From Neelides folsomi (taxonomy: Eukaryota; Arthropoda; Collembola; Neelipleona; Neelidae), in assembly GCA_034687125.1 (NCBI GenBank), contig JAQGBZ010000125.1, forward strand, positions 62,001 through 126,000: a stretch of 64,000 nt of DNA, written 5' to 3'. The position numbers were made by a program, and so were the translations under genes. Under the pieces are notes generated by a model that was given only the letters and a program-made list of their open reading frames with translations, had not been told where the DNA came from and did no database searches. Positions 23,276 through 34,891 of this stretch are shown here, in pieces. Positions within the stretch are counted from its first letter, which is position 1. Each line of letters begins with the position of its first letter.

Positions 23276-26216
23276 TTAAGGTTGATGAAAAGTATTAATT
23301 TCATCTTCTCCACTTTCATCATCAGAGGAACGATCTTCATTGATTTCAATTTCGGGTATATCATGATAATCTCCGTACGTAAAAATACTGGTTGGATTAA
23401 TACAATGACTTTTGGTAAATGCATTGAACCCGTTGCTCTTAAGCGACTCTGATTTGTAATCAAGGTGAACATTTCCCTTTGCAGTCACCTGGAAATGAAT
23501 TTAAATAAATTAACAATTGTTATAATATTTCATCATCATACCTTGAACCAATTATTCAATTCGTATTAATTCACCGTTTTTTAGGTTCTAACGTTAGTAA
23601 TGAACTTCAAGTAATATTGTACTCATGTAAAATTATATTTATTTTAGATAGCGTTATAATAAATATAAATAAAAATGAGATATAAACTTACTTTCGAGAA
23701 TGAAAAATGTTCCAACGGAGCATTCGGTTTAAGAAACTGGATCGATTTGTTGAGTTCAATGAATTTGTCCACGGGAGCAACGGTGAATTTCAGTTTTTCA
23801 AAAGTTTCAACTCTTTTGAAGGAAAGTTCAAAAGCCAAGTCGGATAAAAAGAAACTATTTAATACCTTGGTGTTTCCAATGAAGGTCGGATTGGTTTTCA
23901 AGTAATTTTCCAAATTCCACATCATGTGCAAAACCCTAAGCTCTGTAATAAAAAAAGTTTAATTATTATTCAAAAATCAATTTAAATCTAAAATATATAC
24001 ATTAAAGTATTCTCCTTATAGACTTAAAAAACATAATTGTACTTACTCTCAAATTTAGCAATAGAACCATCGCGATTCGAATTATTTTGCAACCATGTGG
24101 CTCCTTCTCCTTCCTTAAACTCATTCTGCATCTCAACAAAATCTTTTTTCCCAAGACCGAGAAAAACTGCGTCAATGTTCTTCACCGGCATGTCCAGTTC
24201 AATGTTAAGAACTTCGATGAAACTGGCACAATGGTCAAATACAGCACTGAGGATTTTCGTGTTGTTGGCGTAGCTTAATCCATCGTCAAAATCCGTCTCA
24301 GTCCTGAGGGACATTTTGAACAAACAGGGAAATTCACTTGTGATGTTTTTGAGGAAGGTCAGGGGTAATTCGGTGATGGGAATATTCCTTAAATCCAATT
24401 GGCTTATTCGGTCGATGTTGAATTTCCCATTTGGCCCACTCAAATATCCAAAGTCCGTTATTTTATAAAATCTCTCACTAGGATTGTATTTAATTCCTAG
24501 ATAATTTGGATTCGACTTCAAATCAAAAATTGATTTGTTTTTAGGAAAATCAATTTCATATCGCCGTTTTTTGCCGTATTTCTCACTTCCCCACTGGGCA
24601 AATAATTTAAAGAGGACAACAACTATGAAATTTCCAATGTCAAAATGATCGTAATCGGGTTCTAAAACGAAATGAGAGAGTCTTGAGAGATTGGACCTAA
24701 ATTTCATCATGGCCTGTGGAGACTCGTTTCGTTGGTAGGTGATGTTTAACAATTTGAGTGTTTTCAAAGACTTATATTTCCCTGAGAAGGTCAAGGGCAG
24801 AACAACTTGGGTGTTCATGATGGTCAACGATGCCAGAACGGGGCACATTATTCTGATGGTTTCACACATGTCATCGGGGATTCTGAAATCCTCTGGGCCT
24901 GAATTGTTAACGTCAAGGATGAAGGTCTTGAGATTTGAAAAGCCAAAAGGTATTGAGATTGAAGAATCATAGTCGGATTTCAAATGGATGGACAATGAGA
25001 ACGTTTCAAGGGTATTTGACAAACTTGTATTTTTGTTACAGAAATCGTAAAAATGCATGTGTTCATAAATGCGATATCTGAAATCAAAATATAGAATATT
25101 ATATTAGTTGATGCTAATGGTAGTACAAATATAGTACAAATATAGATAATTTTTAATAATTTTAATTATTATTTCATAATTATATTAAATATTATAAGGA
25201 TTATCAAAGTACTTTAATATAAAATATTTTTTGAGATTTATTACTCGGCATTGATGGACAATTCAAGTTTGGTGAATTTGATATTCGGCATCATGTAATT
25301 CTCCCAATCTGTTATGCTCGGTAAGTCCAAATCAAAAACCCCAGACTCAATTTTAAATGACTTCACATTCAGCCCCAATTCGGATATTGATTGGAGTGTG
25401 GAGAAAACCCCGAATTTGTCCCCACCACCATTTGACTTAATGCAGACCTCATTCAAGTTAGGGAAACATCTCATCAACTGATTTGACATTTTAGGCCCGG
25501 AATCGGTAAATCGATAATGGAACTTTTCAATGTTCTTCAAATTAGTTAATTTAAAACTCCGTGGGAATTTGTAGTCTTGAATCTCAATCATTTTCAAATT
25601 GGGGAAAAATTCATAAAGAATTTTACTCAACATGACGGTGTAGATTGAATTTGCCCATTGGCCATGGCCTTCCTTTATACATTTGGGCCCAACGATTCGG
25701 ATTTCATATTCACCCAAAAGAAGTCCTTTGACCCGCCAGCCCATCACTTCAGCAAACTCATTGAAAGGGATATCGAATATCGATGATCCTTGGGTCTTTG
25801 GGCTGAATTTGAAAATGTCATGTAACAATGGACCTTTTCCAAACAAAAAGATGAATTTCTTTAAAGTTTGCTCTTCATTGAATTCAAGATAATTCCCCTC
25901 GGCGGAATTTATTCGTCTGATTATGGATCGCCCTGCTTCGCTCCATGCTTTGTTCACTAGGCGGAGATCCTTCAAGGTCTCGATAGAATTGATATGCTCA
26001 AGAATCAATTCGACAATCTAAGAAAAATAATTGAATTAAATGGTTTCAATTAAATAACTACACATTTTTAATCATATGTTATATTATGTTCATATCTTGT
26101 TAAATTTTTCTACAATTATGATATAACACAATTTGGTAGTATTGTTTTATTTTAAATGTTATGTTTTCATTTACGTATTCGTTGCAAAGAGGATTTGGTG
26201 GATCCATCAAGGCCAT
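23276..26216 (-). CDS. F-box/LRR-like protein
   Basis: Five coding exons on the minus strand: 26216-26175, 26017-25245, 25077-24047, 23942-23692, 23488-23276. All are GT-AG and in phase, 769 residues. The F-box is split over the first junction: PLCNEY then IVELILEHINSIETL, followed by RLVNKAWSEAG, matching the core (I..L..L......LVC..W). The rest has irregular leucine-rich spacing (for example YKSLKTLKLLNITY and FIEVLNIELDMPV) as in arthropod F-box/LRR families. The C-terminus is acidic (RSSDDESGEDE). F-box proteins recruit substrates to SCF ubiquitin ligases; the target is unknown. The first coding exon follows an acceptor, and a 5' UTR exon ending at 26536 (CAG/GTAATT) fits upstream. Confidence 0.8.
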
Positions 26217-26537
26217 TTTGAAATCTTCGATCGGGATTCTAGAGAAAAAATAATAGATTTTAAAATTAAATATGGTTTCCTATTGTATGTTTAATTTTTA
26301 AATATGACTTTCATAAGTATAAGTTTGATCCAAGGATGGATCAAACTTATAATAAAATAATAACATTAAAACTTGATAAAAAACCAAAATTCTTTAATGT
26401 CGAATAAAAACATTTTCATTGTTTTTCAAATTGAGTTTTCAATTTGAGCTTATTAACGTACAAATAAAATTATGACATTTTGTGAATAAAGATTAAATAA
26501 ATGCTAACAAATAGTAACAATATAGTTAAAATTACCT

Positions 26538-26584
26538 GAATTTCTTGACATTAAGGTGTAAAATTGTTACATTGAATATCAAGG
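26538..26584 (-). repeat. 47-bp sequence at the F-box 5' UTR exon, inverted copy at 27920
   Basis: On the minus strand the 47 bases start ccttgatattcaatgtaaca and end ...aagaaattc, two bases before a CAG/GTAATT donor that suits the 5' UTR exon of the F-box gene. A perfect copy lies on the plus strand at 27920-27966. Confidence 0.85.
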
Positions 26585-26599
26585 TTTTTCTACCCTTAT

Positions 26600-27450
26600 T
26601 AACTTATCATTTCTTCGACGAACTTGAAACAAATTCGGACTAAAATTCGTAGATGAATTTGCACAAGATGAAAGGAACAGAACACTGATTCTATTGAACA
26701 GAATACAAGACTTCTGTTTTCGCAATTAGTTAGATTGGGTTATTAAAGCATAATAAAATTACTGCTATTTGGGGAAAATGTCTAAACTTTGAATTTGCAC
26801 GTGTAGTATCACTATCACCAATTCGTTGCGTAATTCGATAATTAAAATGAACCAAATTAACCCTTATAATAATTATTAAACTAGAAAATTTATACACATT
26901 TGGGCCAAATTATTTGACCAATTATTGACACTTTCTCTTTTTTGCGAATTTATGATTATTTCTCTTTAGATAAATTTTGGTTTTGTCTAAATTTGTGATC
27001 TTCTTTCTTGCGTAAAAACAAGAGCGAATTATCGCAGTTTAAAGATGTAAAGTTTCAATTTGTATCTCAATGCCCAAATGCATATTACCTATATGTAATA
27101 TGTATAATATATTTTATATCGTATGCAGTTAAGGTTTATTTAAATGGGTGATTTGGATGAAAAATAAAAATTCTCATATAGCTAAAGATAATTCAGATTT
27201 TATCAACAAAAAATGTATTATAATAGGGAAAAGATGGTTGCTTTAAGGTTAGATTTTTATTATAATTCTGTGTAAATTAATTTTAATTATTTTTAAAGGA
27301 AGAATTTCAATTCTAAATTAGTATAATATGTATACTATAATATATTAAATACGATCGTATAAACATTGATATTATTGATGAAAATTCAATATATTTCTAT
27401 TTTATTGATTTAATTGATTATGAAATGATTGATAATAATTATTAATTATT
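26600..27450. other. Spacer upstream of the F-box gene
   Basis: Promoter and 5' flank of the F-box gene, very AT-rich toward 27.1-27.4 kb. No coding exon was recognised. Confidence 0.4.
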
Positions 27451-27784
27451 CTAATCCACATTAATTATGGTTAGTTTAGATGTATTGCTTAAATCATATC
27501 CATTCCATTCTTTATCTTTATCCAAATTATTTTCCTTATTTTTAGCACAGTTAAACAAATCCGGACAGTAGCAAATGGACACTCGATGAATTATCTATAA
27601 ATAATGTGACATTTATTAATAAATCCACAATAATATATTTAATTTCTGAATATAAAATTATATTTAATAATTTATTATGCATAACAGCATAAAATATAAA
27701 TTTAATTATTTTACTTACTCCACAAATGATAAGAAACAATATCAAGCTGAAAAGCGCAATTGCAACGTGAGCTGTTTGGTTCAT
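27451..27784 (-). CDS. Small secreted or membrane-anchored peptide (69 residues), unknown
   Basis: Minus strand. Exon 1 27784-27719 codes MNQTAHVAIALFSLILFLII plus CG, a signal peptide or anchor, ending at a consensus GTAAGT. Exon 2 27594-27451, after TTATAG, is in phase and codes IIHRVSICYCPDLFNC, then a Lys/Asp/Glu/Asn-rich tail ending TIINVD and TAG. The exons are too short to stand out singly. A CxCx6C cysteine group (C-Y-C-P-D-L-F-N-C) follows the hydrophobic segment directly. The split of signal and mature part by an intron is common for small secreted arthropod peptides. No family recognised; if the hydrophobic part is not cleaved it is a single-pass type protein. Confidence 0.5.
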
Positions 27785-27919
27785 TTTAACAAATAAATGA
27801 TTTAAAAAGAATAATTCAAAATGATATTTGGATTAAAATTTATAGACTAAATCAACCTGCGATTTTCCTGCTGAAGTAGAAAATAATTAAATAGATCGAG
27901 AATGCGTTTTTTAAAAAGT

Positions 27920-27966
27920 CCTTGATATTCAATGTAACAATTTTACACCTTAATGTCAAGAAATTC
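27920..27966 (+). repeat. Perfect inverted copy of the 47-bp F-box 5' UTR sequence
   Basis: Identical at all 47 positions to the reverse complement of 26538-26584. The two form inverted repeats 1.3 kb apart, flanking the small peptide gene at 27451-27784. The identity stops abruptly at both ends. No splice donor follows this copy. Confidence 0.9.
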
Positions 27967-29155
27967 TCATGCTTGCAAATTACTCATAGAGCCACCATTA
28001 AAAAATTTTAAGCAAAAAATATATAGGTTAGAAAATTGGGCAATTATCATAAAGTAAATTCTCGTTAAAGATAATTATTGAGTGTTAAATTGGAACAGTT
28101 AATAGCACATTGTATATTGTATTCACCAATATACCCAGTAGTTCTTAAACAACGTGTTATACTTTTATAGAATAACAATTTTATATGAATTTATTGAGCG
28201 TGTAAATATTTTTAAGTATTATAGTTAATAAAATATGAAATTATCATAATTTTGTAATCATAATAAATGAAATTCCCGAGTTATTAGTTTGTTATTTTAA
28301 TTATTTTATGTGTTTGAACAATATATTACATACTATACATATATATATATGCATACGATGCATCTTTTGATTGTTTATTACGTCGTATTACGTGTTACCT
28401 GTGTTACGTTGCTCTGTTGTTCTACTCTATAATCCTACCAAGTATGATTAATATTAATGATTGTGAAAATCTGTAAAACAAAAGCAACCAGTAATTTATA
28501 GATTGGAAATTTTAATTTTTAATTTTTACAATTTTAATTACTTTACAATTTTAAATTTCATACACAATACCTACTGTTTAAAAAATCAACAAAAGAAAAT
28601 TCTGTTCAACATATAACATTTAAGAATTACAAAGTAATTAAATATTATTTGTACATCAATAAAGAAAATGATAGCAATACAATGTATGTAATATTGAATA
28701 AATGTAATGCTATATCCTTACATTTTTATAGTTGTTTTTATAGTTTAGTAAATCCTTAAAAATATTTACAATTAGAAAAGAAATTTTTTAGTATATTTAT
28801 AGTTATGTATATTTATAGTTTATACCTAAATATCTACACAAAAAATAAGAATATTATTTATTTATTAAAAACATTTGTCTAGCATTTTAAACATTAAAGA
28901 CGGATAAACCTTCATTGTCAATAAAATCTCCAAGAAATAATACATTTGAAAGCAATGACACGATTGTCACATTGACACATTGATTGCATTATGGTTTTGT
29001 AGAAAAATACAAGAGCCTCTTTATAATTTGTAATTATTATATTATTTACTGTGGCTTAAAGTCCTTGTTGTAATTATTTTAAATTACTTTGTAATTATTC
29101 ATTTTATTTTCATTTTATATTAAATATTAAAATTTCAGTTCTAAATTCCCTTCAA
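27967..29155. other. AT-rich spacer, no gene seen
   Basis: Between the small peptide gene and the RGM 3' end. It includes a short (AT)n-like stretch near 28340. Nothing coding was recognised. Confidence 0.5.
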
Positions 29156-31896
29156 TTATATTGCATAGCGTAAAAAGAAAGATAAAATAAGAAAATTTGA
29201 TGAAAAAATCGACGGGCTTTGACTTGTCAATGCCGAATTTTCCACCGAAATCCGACTTTCGGTCGGAGTCCCAAAATTCTCCTCTCCCGATAAAAGTAAT
29301 TTCGTATCTACGATGTTGATGTCTCCTAAAAGCTGCGCAACATTGGCTAAAGATTCACACACCAAAGAATTCCCACCGTTTGAACTTCCTTGAACAACTT
29401 GAAATTTCCCGCTAGCAGCGTCAATGAGATCCAGAATTTCCTCAGAGTTTTCCTCTTGTGCACAGGAAGCGAAAGTTGCAGCTGCTTTCGGTTTCATTGG
29501 TGCTGTTTTGGGACAACCGTAAAAGCACAAGGGAAGACCTCGAAGTTTCTTCGGTTCTTTCACCATTCCTGTGGCGTTCACTTGGGGCATTTTGATTGTC
29601 ACTGAGAGGGAGGGAATTGGAACATTGTCGTTGCCCTGAAATATTTAAAATCCCTTCTCATTAGAAATTATATTAAAATTATAAAAAGTTTATATTAGAG
29701 TTATTTAATTTTAACATATTAAATTATTAAATGTGTAAAAATGCTTACAATTTTAAAGACTTCAATGACGGTTGAAAGATAAGGGAAAATTATTTTTATA
29801 TGTTCGCTCTCTTTTATTGTTTCGATCCTCACATTTCCCGCGATTCTCGATCCATCGGAAAACATTCCTGGAACTTCGTCAAACGTAGCTTGGTACGTTT
29901 TTCTTTCCGAACATTCATTATTTTTAATTATTACTGTGACCTGGAAAATTTCAAAATATAATGTTAAGTTGAAACATTTACTTAAATATTTAAAATTTAT
30001 TATTCATTGCATAATTTTAATTTATAGAACATTTGAAAAATTTAAGGTGAAAAGGGTTGTATTTTTATTTTGTTCTTACAAGGGTTGGAGTTGTGATTTC
30101 TTTTGGCAAAGGACTCAATCCGCCTTTATTAGTTACTTGGACGGCAAATTCATGAGTGTCAATTAGCGACCACGCACCAGCCAATGAGCAGAATTTAGTC
30201 TCGCTACCGTTCAAAACCTCTGAAAATGACTTTAGATTTGTGAGGCCGAAAAGTGCACAGCCCACAGCCGGAGACCCAACTGGCACTTTCGGTCCGCACT
30301 TGTCGTGGATTGGAGGATGGCGGGAATTTCCTCGGGGTTTCCCATGGCCGTGATGACTCCCGCTCCCTTGATTTGAACTTCCATTCACTGCCCTACCCCC
30401 TTGGCAGTTTTTAGTAACGAAAGGATCCATCGAGTTCACGAGATCTTTCACCAACTTCCCTTCGAAGAAATGGAAATTCCTGTAAATAAATTTAAATTAT
30501 TAAATTATTTATGGAATATTTCGATTTTTACTATTTTGAATTTAACCGCGCTTTTATTTAAGCCATTCTTCATTATCGTTATATAGTTTGGATATTTCAT
30601 TAACATTATTACTTAAGCTTACAAATTAAGTATAACATAAAAAATATAATTTATGTTCTAGTGTTATACATATTTTTTATATGCATATTTTATTTAGATC
30701 CATTTCATGGGAGTTTTTACTACATAAGTTATTTGACATGTTAATAGCTTCATAGTTATAATAAAAGTTAAAGGAATTGAAGTTCTTCGTGTCTTTGTGT
30801 TATTGAAGATTTGATTAAGATAAAGTGGAATTATTTTTTAATTTCCTAAATGAGTGAAGCACCTGGTGGTTTTGGAAAGCTGTTCTTTATTAGTAGCCAT
30901 CAAGGATCAACTCCTCTTCTCATTCCTTCCTTTTTGAGCGGACAGAACAAGTTGGAAAAGGGAATTTGCATATCCACTTGAATCATTCCAATCCTAATGG
31001 GATGGAAATTATTCTATAAAAATCCGAGAGACTCAAAGAGATGTTTAGACGCAAAAGTACCTAAATAATAAAATGAATTTGTTTCTTTTTCGCTCCTTTG
31101 AATCATTTGATATCTTTCCATAATCTTTTACTTTTAAACTTTAACTACTTTGCTTTTATGTATTCCGTCTGTTATTCTAATCTTCCCAAATTCAACAATT
31201 GATTTAAAAACAAGATTTAAAACTCACTTCACCTTATCTCAAAAATTAACAAATTGGTAATTAAATTAAGCAAATTAACGTATTTTTCAGTTTAGCGGTT
31301 CTTAAACTTTTACTAACATTATTCTTAAATCTTAAATACTTAATATTAATTTTTATTCGTTTTTCTAATTTTTCTTAAAAGTGACTTACAAATCTCCTCG
31401 ACATTTCCTTGTAAGCTTCTTCATACATTCCTTCAATTCTTGCCTGTATGAACAAATGCTCTCAATTTCATTTCGTTCTTCATAAAGGCTTTTTAAATTG
31501 TTATAAATATCCAAACAGCTTTCAAACTCGCAACCATATTCGTTCCCGCCTGAAAATGTTCAAAATCAAATCAAATCTACATTTGCATTTAACTGACTTA
31601 AAAATTACATATGGAATTATGGTATACATAAAATCCAAATCAATTGATTAACAAACAAAAAATGTCTTCAAATAACATTATAAATACAATTGTATCGAAA
31701 TTAACTAAAACTTAAATTCTGTACTTTTTAAAACAAGTTAAAATTTTAAAATTTTTATGAATATAAAATAAATACATAATATTATATTAAAAATATAATA
31801 AATTAATTAAATCATAATTTAATCGAAAAATATATTCAAATTACCTGAAGCGTTGAAGAGTATGAAGAAGGCGGCAAGGAGAAGACTCACCTTCAT
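29156..31896 (-). CDS. Repulsive guidance molecule (RGM/DRAGON family), BMP co-receptor
   Basis: Five exons on the minus strand: 31896-31845, 31549-31390, 30479-30080, 29940-29749, 29635-29156. All are in phase, 427 residues, the family's length. A signal peptide (MKVSLLLAAFFILFNASG; a second in-frame ATG at 31914 is possible) is followed by the N-domain with YGCEFESC, CSYRQELKECM and KCRGDL, the last identical in vertebrate RGMs. Next are the vWD-like part (CALFGLTNLKSF, then GAWSLIDTHEFAVQVTN), YQATFDEVPGMFSDGS, GLPLCFYGCP and a hydrophobic C-terminus fitting a GPI anchor (SSNFLILSFFL). RGMs bind neogenin and BMPs at the cell surface. The family's Asp-Pro self-cleavage site GDPH is replaced here by GLTN (149-152), so the mature protein is probably one chain. 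Confidence 0.88.
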
Positions 31897-32414
31897 CTCT
31901 CCTTCACCTTTCATAATGAAATGAGGAGATCCAACATCTTCGCGATCAATAAAATGGGAATTTCGCACAACCACACGGAGCTTTGCAAATCCACAGACTG
32001 CTCGACTCGTCCGATTATACAACACACAATGTCTAGGAGTTGTCCCTTCCCAAACACATTATTTCTCCTCCCCCCTTTAACTCCACATCCACAACAACAT
32101 GAAAGTGATATAAAAAGATGTTTTTTAACTAAACTCGATTCATCCACTTCGCAATATAATGAAGAGTTTAAATAAGAGAAATGTAAAATATTGTCTTATA
32201 ATGAAATCATATTATATGTGTAAATACACACATTGCTTAATGCTTGCTTAAACTCAGTTTTCAGTATTCGATCTATTCTACCATATTTATCATATGAGAT
32301 GAGTGAAATAAGGTAATGTATATAAATGTATGGTTCATCATGTAAGTGTTGTTAAATGTTAAGTATAGGAAATTTTCCTGGCAAATGAAATAAAAAGTTT
32401 GTGTGTTTAAATAG

Positions 32415-32735
32415 TCGACCGCAACCTATGCCAATTTGGAATTCAAAGACCTCGATTTGTCCCCCTTTTCCACACACTCACGCACTTCACTTCCCAGCAA
32501 TGTCCGTGAAAATGAGATTTCCTTGACGGGTGATGAGTTGGTGGAGGAACAACTCTGGAATTTACTCCAACCCGATAAAAAAGTGTAATGATAAAAAATG
32601 GGAAAATCTATTTTTCGACTCTTATAATAATTTTCCAAATCTTTTTTTTTTCAGATCTTGGCACGCGGATGGGAAATCTTCCTCGATTATTTTAATCTTG
32701 GGAAGAGCGGCGGAGTGCCAAGAGATCCGTTTTAA
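32415..32735 (+). CDS. Last two exons of an unknown gene (5' end not found)
   Basis: Exon 32415-32582 after TTTAAATAG opens in phase 0 with STATYANLEFKDLDLSPF and ends QPDKK at a GTGTAA donor. Exon 32655-32735, after a long T-run and CAG, reads ILARGWEIFLDYFNLGKSGG plus VPRDPF and TAA. The frame has balanced codon use, unlike the flanks. EISLTGDELVEEQLWNLLQ is helical and acidic. No start codon is in frame, so earlier exons must lie to the left, perhaps near the divergent RGM start at 31.9 kb; I could not place them. No family recognised. Confidence 0.45.
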
Positions 32736-34891
32736 TACTTTGATTAAATCTCAATTCAACGGAATGAATCTCAAATCCTCGATCTCTCATAAATTAAAAA
32801 TCCAAAATCTTCATTTATCTTCTCAATATTCTGAAAATGTTTGATGTCACTATTTATAATTGGCACTTAAATATCAAGTAGGAATTTTGATTTGAAAAGT
32901 TTTGGAATAAACGCAACGCAAATAATGAATATTTGTAATTTGTAGTTATAATTTCCACTGTAAAAACTGTATTGCACTGTGTTATTACACTGTATAAAAT
33001 AATACTTGGTCAAAAACTTAAAAATTCAAAAATTTTGAAGTTTAGTTTTAGCTTTGTTAAAATGGTAATATCCTTAAATTTGACAATTGTTGAGAAGCTT
33101 CGCCTCCCACACCACCTGTTCAGGGAAGTGTTGTAAAATGTAAAACCAGGGCTTGTTTCTTCCTTTTCTTCAAGGGGTGGTTTTTGAAGGGGTCTTGAAG
33201 GGCTTTCCTTTATTAGGCATTCCTTAATGCTTCACCACCAAGGCTCAAATTTCATTTTCAAGCCCTATGTTTCAAAATGTTCAAGGTTTAAGCTTTAAAC
33301 TCCACACTGAATCCAAACACCCACTCACTCAATATAAGTATTAGTAATGTGTAACTCCGAGTCTCTCATCAGAACTTATTTATTAAACGGAGTTGGGGAC
33401 GGGAAAATGCAAACGTGTGTGGATTCTTCACACAATGGAGTCGTTTATTGGTATTATAATTTTTTAATGCTTACGCGTGGCCATTGAAAGTGAGTCGAAG
33501 TGAGGGAGAGATAAGATAATAAAATTATCTCCTCCACTTCTTCACGAACCAATATAAAAAAAATATTCAAATTCCTGTTGCGAACATGATTCAGAATAAA
33601 CACCACGTTTGAAATTTATAGGAGCGTCGGGGGGTAAATGGAGTTTGTAATCTATAAAGTGAAGCGGAATATTTGATTAGTAAATAAATTACTAAGAGCG
33701 CAGTGGAGGAAAAGGATTAAGGAATTGGTGATTTTTAAATAGTTCCGTGTTCACCTCCGAATTTATCTTGTTGTGGTGGAGAATTGTGGGTAGATTAGAT
33801 AGGCCCATGGGTTAATGAAAAGGAAGACGAAGGGAGGAAAAAAGAAATGCTGGAGGCAAAATGCATACTCACCTTTTCTTATTACACCTTTCAACCTTTA
33901 CAACAACCCAAGATGTTCATCCTTTTTTTCTTATAGTAATATTGAAATTATCCGAATCCACCTCATAGCTATACCTTTATGTTTTCCAATACGCATTTTT
34001 ATCCATGGACATTTGTATAGGTATTATATTAGTATTATAGTGAACATTCTGTATATTTACAATATGGTAAACTTTACTATAAAGTACTTTTTAACAAGAA
34101 TCTCTCTTATAAGCTCTTTCATCTGAAGAACTTTCCTATAGAGTCTTGAACCCTTTTTGGTTTCCAATAATGCTATTTGACCACATTTGTTTTTTATAAA
34201 TGCGTTCATATCAGCCAAAGCTTATTTTGTTTGTTTATATCTGTAGAAGGTACTTTTATACGCAATGTGCCAAGAGTATATACAAATACATATGATGCAC
34301 ATACTTGTTATCCAGTATTTTAATATAGCAAGTGAAATGCTTAATGAATATCGTACTATATTTTGAGCCAGGAGAAATAGGAAAAGGTGCTGTATCATAT
34401 GAAGAAATTGTGCTATGTATGCATGGTATAAGTGTATATACTTATTTACTTGTATATTGTATTTATAAGCTTGCTTGAAAGTGGACGGGGTTTAATAGGT
34501 CCTTAAAGTTTGTGCTGTATCAGTATTGGAGTGTCGAGTGTTTATTGGATTCCTAATTTTTTCCCACCCGGAGAAACCAATGTAACAAGATTAGATGCTG
34601 AGTGAAGGGAAAAGTCCCAATGACCATTTTTCTTAAACCGAGACATCGCCATTCATAATCTAATCTTAATTCTTTCTTACACGGTTTCATGTTCAAGTCA
34701 AAGAAGTCAAAGTACACATGCAATTTAATGTCAAGGGAATGTCACACTTTATTTCAATGCTGGGACTGAATAAATAAATGAAACTGACAATTGTTAATTT
34801 TCAGATTTTAAAGATTTGAAGTTGAATATTTCTAATACCATATAATAATATCTACAAATATTTAGCTAGATTTAAGCTTTATTAAACGTCA
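32736..34891. other. 2.1-kb gene-free region
   Basis: No exon with coding support. A relatively GC-richer, non-repetitive part (33.1-33.8 kb) may hold regulatory sequence; this is a guess. Includes the 5' flank of the SHIPPO-repeat gene. Confidence 0.45.

Noticed and set aside
33815-34126. 103-codon plus-strand frame starting MKRKTKGGKKK
   Set aside because: Turns into AT-rich low-complexity Ile/Phe/Tyr sequence; no domain, splice or promoter support.
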